DNA of 64,000 nucleotides from Saccharibacillus sp. O23. GTDB taxonomy: Bacteria; Bacillota; Bacilli; Paenibacillales; Paenibacillaceae. Position 1 is the stretch's first letter. Each line of letters opens with the position of its first letter. The DNA is taken from NCBI RefSeq assembly GCF_002205895.1, contig NZ_NJDE01000002.1, forward strand, positions 124,001 through 188,000, given 5' to 3'. A program made the translations under genes and the position numbers. This document shows, one piece after another, positions 59,594-64,000 of the stretch. The notes beneath the pieces were generated by a model, which was not told the origin of the DNA, searched no databases, and was given only the letters and a program-made list of their open reading frames with translations.

Positions 59594-61255
59594 TTAAACC
59601 GGATGCGGTTGAATATCGGGAAACCAGATGCCGGGCAGATCGTTGACGCTGACCGGGCGGCAGATCAGATAGCCCTGAATGCCGGGACAGCCCATATTCA
59701 TCAATTGAATCAACTGCTCGCCGTCTTCGACGCCTTCCGCGACAACGTCCAGATTCATCGCCCGCGCCATGGCAAGCAGAGCGGAGATGACGGCCGGATT
59801 CATCTGAACGATGAACGAACGGTCGAGCTTGAACTTGTCGATCGGAATCTGGGCGAGAATCCCCAGCGACGAATAGCCGGTTCCGAAGTCGTCCAAGGAG
59901 ACCATATAGCCTTGCGCCCTCAGCTGCTCCAAGATGACGCAGATCTCGTCCAAATTGCGCATGACCAGCGTTTCGGTGACTTCCAGATCGAATTGGGCCG
60001 GCGTCAGTCCTTCGTGCGCGATAATCTCGTTCAGCCGATCGACGAAATTCTCTTCTTCGAATTGGGCTCGGGAGATGTTGACGGCGATACGCACGTCAGG
60101 ACCGAAGCGCTCGCGAATCTTGGGGAAATCTTTGCAGGCCTGACGGATGACCCATTCGCCGATCGGAACGATCAAGCCGGTCTCTTCGGCGACAGGGATG
60201 AAGTCCGCGGGAGAGACCAGTCTGCTGTGGCCGAGATTCCAGCGCAGCAGCGCCTCGACTTCGACGACTTGGTTGCGCGAAGCGTCGAAGATCGGCTGAT
60301 AATGAAGCAGCAGTTCGTCGCGTTCGATGCACTGGTTCAATGCGATCTCGTAATCGAATTTGACTACCTGATCGTAACGGATCGATTCGTTGTATTCGTG
60401 GTAGCGGCTTCGCCCTTTGCTTTTCGCGTAATAGAGCGCGATATCCGCTTGACGCAGCAGCGCGGACAATTCGGTACGTTCGGAAGTCGAAGCGAAGCCG
60501 ATGCTGGCGCTGACCCGGATCATGCGATCGCCGAGCAGGAACGGTTTGTCCAATACTTCGAGGATGAGCTTGGCTTTGTCCGAAGCGCGGGTGATCGGTT
60601 GATCGCAGACGAGGATGAATTCGTCCGCGCCCTGTCTGGCGATGATATGAGGCGGACCGAAAGTTTGTCTGAAACGCTCGGCAACCTCCGTCAGCAGCGT
60701 ATCGCCGATTTCGTGTCCGAGCGCATCGTTGATGTTTTTGAAATTATCGAGATCGATCAGAAACAAGCTGAACGGCTTGGCGATGAATTCGTACAGAAAA
60801 CGCCGGTTGAACAATTGGGTCAATTCGTCGTGATAAGCGTAATGATGCAGGCGCTGCCCGCGTTCCGCGTTCGTGATCATGTCCCGGGTCACGCAGACGA
60901 CGGACTCGATCGGGCCGGCTTCGCCTTCTTCGCCGAAGATCGGCGAGAGAATGCTTTCGCCGCTGAGCGCGCCGGTGGGCAGAAGCGTGCCGTCCGCGAA
61001 GCGGATGCTTTCGCGTCCTTCGATGATTCTCATATATTTGTGATGCAAATATCTGGCCATTTCCGGCTCGTGTTCGTAAACTTCGAAGAAAGTCATTCCC
61101 ATGTGCTCCGGGCCGATTCGGCTGAGTGCCGAGGCTGCACGGTTGACGTAGCGGTAGCGAAACTGTTCGCCGTCCCAATCCATCACATAAATACAATCTT
61201 CGAGCGCACGAAGGAGTCGGGCCAAGATCGGTTCTTGTTGTTCCGCGTCTTCCAT
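59594..61255 (-). CDS. PAS-GGDEF-EAL protein, probable c-di-GMP phosphodiesterase
   Basis: 553 residues, no membrane segment. PAS domain at ~8-125 (EDCIYVMDWDGEQFRYRYVN). GGDEF domain at ~140-300 with degenerate signature GADEF (RQGADEFIL), so cyclase activity is doubtful although it may bind GTP. EAL domain at ~310-545 is complete: EALLRW, NISRAQF, LEVTETLVM, LDDFGTGYSS, KLDRSFI, AEGVED, IQGYLICRP. Net activity should be c-di-GMP hydrolysis, tuned by the PAS and GGDEF parts. AAGGAGG lies 11 bp before the ATG. Confidence 0.93.
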   Translation of the reverse strand: MEDAEQQEPILARLLRALEDCIYVMDWDGEQFRYRYVNRAASALSRIGPEHMGMTFFEVYEHEPEMARYLHHKYMRIIEGRESIRFADGTLLPTGALSGESILSPIFGEEGEAGPIESVVCVTRDMITNAERGQRLHHYAYHDELTQLFNRRFLYEFIAKPFSLFLIDLDNFKNINDALGHEIGDTLLTEVAERFRQTFGPPHIIARQGADEFILVCDQPITRASDKAKLILEVLDKPFLLGDRMIRVSASIGFASTSERTELSALLRQADIALYYAKSKGRSRYHEYNESIRYDQVVKFDYEIALNQCIERDELLLHYQPIFDASRNQVVEVEALLRWNLGHSRLVSPADFIPVAEETGLIVPIGEWVIRQACKDFPKIRERFGPDVRIAVNISRAQFEEENFVDRLNEIIAHEGLTPAQFDLEVTETLVMRNLDEICVILEQLRAQGYMVSLDDFGTGYSSLGILAQIPIDKFKLDRSFIVQMNPAVISALLAMARAMNLDVVAEGVEDGEQLIQLMNMGCPGIQGYLICRPVSVNDLPGIWFPDIQPHPV

Positions 61256-61396
61256 ACCTTAGATGTCCTCCTTATCGCTCCGATCGCGAATGCCAAAATC
61301 GCATAGTCCTATCATACTATGCGAACGCCCGAGCGCCAAGAGAAGAAAGGGGGATAGGGATTTTAAAGAATCTGGATTGCCTTCCCATTTTCGCGG

Positions 61397-61422
61397 GTTT
61401 GGCGGAATGCCCGATCGGGTAA
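61397..61422 (+). promoter_or_regulatory. Sigma-B promoter candidate of the general stress protein
   Basis: GTTTGG (61397-61402), 14-bp spacer, GGGTAA (61417-61422), close to the sigma-B consensus GTTTAA-N12-14-GGGTAT. It is 37 bp before the start of a stress-protein gene. Confidence 0.6.
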
Positions 61423-61458
61423 AAAACCATAAATCGACAACGCGAGGAGGAACTCCGA

Positions 61459-62181
61459 ATGAACAAGAAAATATCTGCGACATTCGAACGTGAACACCAA
61501 GCGGTCCAAGCGATTCATGACCTTCAAGACGCGGGATACGAGCGGGACCATATCTCGATCGTCGCCAAACATACTCAGGAAGCGGAAGAAATTCGCAAAG
61601 AGACCGGAACTAAGGCGCAGGGCGGATTGACGGCCGGAGCGCTGACGGGCGGCGCGTTAGGCGGGACTTTGGGCGTAATCGCCAGCTTGGGCGCTCTGGC
61701 CATTCCGGGGATCGGGCCTCTGCTGGCAGCGGGGCCGATCGCGGCCGGACTCGCGGGAGCCACGGTCGGCGCGGGAGTCGGCGGCTTGGCCGGAGGATTT
61801 ATCGGACTGGGGATTCCGGAGAAAGAAGCCAAGTACTACGACGAACGGGTACATCAAGGGGACGTATTGGTTCTCGTGGACGCGGACGAAGCGATGCGAA
61901 GTCAGATCTACGAGATCTTCCGGCGCAACGGAGCGAATAACACGTCTTATTTCGACGAAGACGGTACCGCGCGGACGTCCGGCATGGCTCCGGTCGATGA
62001 ACGGGTTCCGCCGGCGGGCGTGAACGAAGCGGAGTCGCTGGACGATTCGGAACATCGCGAGCATAAGGTTCGTTACCGCGAAGACGATATCGACCCGAAC
62101 GCGACGACCGATCCGACCCGCCAAGCTTCCAACCTGATCATCGGCCGTAACGATCGGCCTTATACGGGCGGCGATAAATAA
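61459..62181 (+). CDS. General stress protein with YflT-type domain and glycine-zipper region
   Basis: 240 residues. Residues ~5-75 are the YflT/GSP17M-type domain (SATFEREHQAVQAIHDLQDA, DHISIVAKH). Residues ~56-115 are Gly/Ala-rich and hydrophobic (GALTGGALGGTLGVIASLGA, VGAGVGGLAGGFIGLGIP), a glycine zipper that may insert into membranes. A second small alpha/beta domain follows (DVLVLVDADEAMRSQIYEIF). The C-terminal ~60 residues are acidic and disordered. AGGAGG lies 8 bp before the ATG. A sigma-B-type promoter fits a stress role. Confidence 0.88.
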   Translation: MNKKISATFEREHQAVQAIHDLQDAGYERDHISIVAKHTQEAEEIRKETGTKAQGGLTAGALTGGALGGTLGVIASLGALAIPGIGPLLAAGPIAAGLAGATVGAGVGGLAGGFIGLGIPEKEAKYYDERVHQGDVLVLVDADEAMRSQIYEIFRRNGANNTSYFDEDGTARTSGMAPVDERVPPAGVNEAESLDDSEHREHKVRYREDDIDPNATTDPTRQASNLIIGRNDRPYTGGDK

Positions 62182-62203
62182 GAAGCCGAATAACGGATAC
62201 GCC

Positions 62204-62237
62204 AAAAAGCGGGAGATCGTCATCTCCCGCTTTTTTT
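62204..62237. terminator. Bidirectional terminator between stress-protein and MFS genes
   Basis: AAAAAGCGGGAGAT (62204-62217), loop CGTC, then the reverse complement, with seven T on the plus strand and five on the minus. Confidence 0.93.
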
Positions 62238-62272
62238 GTGCGACGAAACGCAGAGTCCGCAAAATTCCGGAT

Positions 62273-63490
62273 TTACGCCGAAGCTTCCGGAGTTTCGGCG
62301 CGAACCGAAGAAGTCCGGTCGTCCGGACGCCGCCGCTCCGAGCGATGATGCAGCAGATAATAAGCGATCAGCGAGATCGCCGCTGCCGCGCCTCCGGTCA
62401 AGTACATGGCCGAATAACCGGCGGACGAAGCGACAAGGCCGAGCAGATAAGAACCGAGACCGTAACCCAGATCGAAGAACACGAAATACGTCCCGGTCGC
62501 AAGACCGCTGCGATGAGCGGGTGCGGATTGGATCGCCAGCGTCTGGAAGCTCGGAATGATCGCGCCGTAGCCGAGGCCGATAATCGCCGCCGTCAACAGG
62601 AAGAAAACGGCCGATCCGGCTTGGCTGAGCGCGATCAAGCCGACCGCGAACAACGCGATGCCGGGATAGACAAGCGTATGCGCGCCTTTGCGGTCGAACA
62701 AGCGGCCGGTAAACGGACGCGACAGCAGGACCGTAGCGGCGAACACGACGAAGAAATAGCTGGCCGCGCTTTTGAGGCCGAGCGAATCCGCGTAGACCGA
62801 GATGAAGGTCGAGATTCCGCCGTAAGCGAAAGCGATCAGGAAGCCCGCGGAAGCTACCGGAATAGCGCGGAATTCGATAAAGCGCTTGATATGCCAAGCC
62901 CCGAGTTCGCTCGGGCGGCGTTCATGCCGCGGAATCGGCGTGATCACGCCGAACAGGCAGGCCAATAAGGCAAAGACGGCAATAAGGATGAACAAAGTCG
63001 TATAGCCCGCGCCCGAAGATACGGACAGACCGATGAACGGACCGAAGACCATGGCAAGACTCATGAACAACGTGAAATAGCCGATCCCTTCGCCTTTGCG
63101 TTCGTTCGGAATGACATCCAGAACGACGGTGGAAGTCGTCGTGGCCGCGATGCCGAAAGAGATGCCGTGCACGAACCGAAGCGCCAGCAGAAGCGGATAA
63201 GTCGGCACCCACAGATAGAAGAAGCTGCACGCGGCAAACATGACCACCGAGAAGACGAGCAGTTTTTTTCGGTCGAGCTCGTCCAGCCATTTGCCGGTAA
63301 GCGGTCTGAAGATGACGGCCGCAATAACGAAAACGGTCGTAACCAAGCCGATTCCGTCCGGATTTCCGCCCATATGTGACATTGCGTATTCCGGGAGCGT
63401 CACCGCCAAGATATAGAAGTTGATAAAAATGAAGAAGCTGCTGAAACTGATCGTCAAAAAGTCGCGGCTCCACAATCGTTCGTTTTTCAA
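62273..63490 (-). CDS. Major facilitator superfamily exporter
   Basis: 405 residues with twelve predicted membrane segments from TTG 63490, 8 bp after AGGAGGA. Motif A between segments 2 and 3 reads GKWLDELDRKK, and the second-half equivalent is GRLFDRKGAH. The family is that of drug/metabolite:proton antiporters (YfkF/YttB-like), substrate unknown. The promoter at 63557-63586 carries a small palindrome. It is divergent from an unknown gene. Confidence 0.9.
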   Translation of the reverse strand: MKNERLWSRDFLTISFSSFFIFINFYILAVTLPEYAMSHMGGNPDGIGLVTTVFVIAAVIFRPLTGKWLDELDRKKLLVFSVVMFAACSFFYLWVPTYPLLLALRFVHGISFGIAATTTSTVVLDVIPNERKGEGIGYFTLFMSLAMVFGPFIGLSVSSGAGYTTLFILIAVFALLACLFGVITPIPRHERRPSELGAWHIKRFIEFRAIPVASAGFLIAFAYGGISTFISVYADSLGLKSAASYFFVVFAATVLLSRPFTGRLFDRKGAHTLVYPGIALFAVGLIALSQAGSAVFFLLTAAIIGLGYGAIIPSFQTLAIQSAPAHRSGLATGTYFVFFDLGYGLGSYLLGLVASSAGYSAMYLTGGAAAAISLIAYYLLHHRSERRRPDDRTSSVRAETPEASA

Positions 63491-63548
63491 AGCGATTTCC
63501 TCCTGTAAATGATGAAAATTAAGAAAAGTCTATTTTCAAAAATGGTTG

Positions 63549-63586
63549 TCTGAACAAGTATATCGGTAAAACGAACTTTTTGTCAA
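63549..63586 (-). promoter_or_regulatory. Strong promoter with operator-like palindrome for the MFS gene
   Basis: On the minus strand TTGACA (63586-63581), 18 bp, TATACT (63562-63557). TTGT-TCAG-ACAA directly downstream of the -10 is a short inverted repeat where a repressor could sit. Confidence 0.55.
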
Positions 63587-63667
63587 CGGATCCGGAGAAG
63601 TAAGCAGGAAATTCGACGTTTTATGATATGCTGAAGCCAGAACACTGCGGGAACGGGGGAGAAGCTT

Positions 63668-64000
63668 ATGTCGGACGAAGTCAGCAGGGTGCATCGGATT
63701 CCGTTCAGTCGGATCTGCGGCATACTGGGGATCAGGCAGAAGATTATCAATGTGTATCCGGATCATGTCGACAAATGCGTGGTGGTCGAGACGGACAAGA
63801 ACGTACGCAATCCGAGCACCATTATCGAAGTGAAAAATACGTATCTGGACGTCAGGACCGTCAGCGCGGAAGAATACAATCGGATGCCTTATACGCCTAA
63901 CGTCTCGGATAAGCTCAAAGGGCTGCTGGACGAGTCCGAACGCGAAGCGCTCAAAGAAAGTTTGCACCTCGCGATCGGCGACGCCGAACATCGTTTGCGC
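63668..64000 (+). CDS. Unknown protein (3' end cut off)
   Basis: 111 residues visible from ATG 63668, which follows GGGGGAG by ~7 bp; the frame runs off the window. No signal peptide or membrane segment. The visible part is alpha/beta with alternating charge (IINVYPDHVDKCVVVETDKN, TIIEVKNTYLDVRTVSAEEY) and contains one Cys pair in separate strands. I do not recognise a family. It is divergent from the MFS gene. Confidence 0.7.
   Translation, partial: MSDEVSRVHRIPFSRICGILGIRQKIINVYPDHVDKCVVVETDKNVRNPSTIIEVKNTYLDVRTVSAEEYNRMPYTPNVSDKLKGLLDESEREALKESLHLAIGDAEHRLR

Noticed and set aside
59468-61306. 612-residue plus-strand frame opposite the PAS-GGDEF-EAL gene
   Set aside because: The minus-strand protein has complete PAS, GGDEF and EAL motifs; the plus-strand frame begins inside a terminator.
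1-64000. CRISPR array, tRNA, rRNA, prophage or insertion sequence
   Set aside because: I looked for regularly spaced repeats, tRNA-like cloverleafs with CCA ends, rRNA signatures and transposase motifs and saw none; the only dispersed repeat lacks a transposase.

Overview
The window reads as chromosomal DNA of a GC-rich, spore-former-type Firmicute of the family Paenibacillaceae (Paenibacillus, Cohnella or Saccharibacillus type). The grounds are sigma-A promoters, AGGAGG ribosome binding sites, frequent TTG/GTG starts, paired YesM/YesN-type two-component systems, LplB/YtcP-type sugar ABC importers, and many intracellular glycoside hydrolases. Species assignment is inference. I saw no rRNA, tRNA, CRISPR array, prophage or transposase gene.

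Layout. 1-6.3 kb: a GNAT protein with a long C-terminal beta-rich part (cut by the window start), an HtrA-type protease, a CBS protein, and an EAL and a GGDEF protein side by side. 6.5-11.7 kb: an OmpR/VanR-type regulator and kinase, a LysR regulator and a DapA-like aldolase. 12-22.2 kb: sugar locus 1 (GH43, two permeases, binding lipoprotein, YesM/YesN pair, GH31 alpha-xylosidase). 22.2-28.4 kb: an AraC regulator divergent from a fucose operon (lactonase, L-galactose/L-fucose dehydrogenase, L-galactonate-dehydrogenase-like MDR, GH95 fucosidase). 28.5-34.7 kb: GNAT, an ABC-F protein with a leader-peptide attenuator, an oxidoreductase with a TetR regulator, and an EamA transporter with a LysR regulator. 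34.8-50.7 kb: GH35 beta-galactosidase, AraC regulator, then sugar locus 2 (regulator-kinase-regulator, binding lipoprotein, two permeases, intracellular GH10 xylanase, two GH43). 51-54.7 kb: pstSCAB. 55-64 kb: a FhuF-like protein, a phosphoesterase, a lipoteichoic-acid-synthase-like protein, Tag glycosylase, a small protein, a PAS-GGDEF-EAL protein, a stress protein, an MFS transporter, and an unknown gene cut by the window end.

How it fits together. The two sugar loci and the fucose operon look like an import-then-digest strategy for hemicellulose. Oligosaccharides enter through ABC importers that carry no ATPase gene here (a shared MsmX-type ATPase elsewhere is likely). They are then trimmed in the cytoplasm: GH31, GH95 and GH35 are the set expected for fucosylated, galactosylated xyloglucan side chains, and GH10 plus GH43 that for arabinoxylan. 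Catabolite control is suggested by several cre-like sites, the best of them in front of the locus 2 binding protein. A second regulatory theme is phosphate: Pho-box-like repeats with 11-bp periodicity precede pstS, the lipoteichoic-acid-synthase-like gene and the EAL gene.

The items most worth a second look are the predicted 12-residue leader peptide with mutually exclusive hairpins in front of the ABC-F gene, the non-phosphorylating fucose operon with an L-galactonate-dehydrogenase-like member instead of a dehydratase, the dispersed palindromic repeat found at the 3' ends of two genes, and the 22-bp-spaced direct repeats in the promoter of the lipoteichoic-acid-synthase-like gene.
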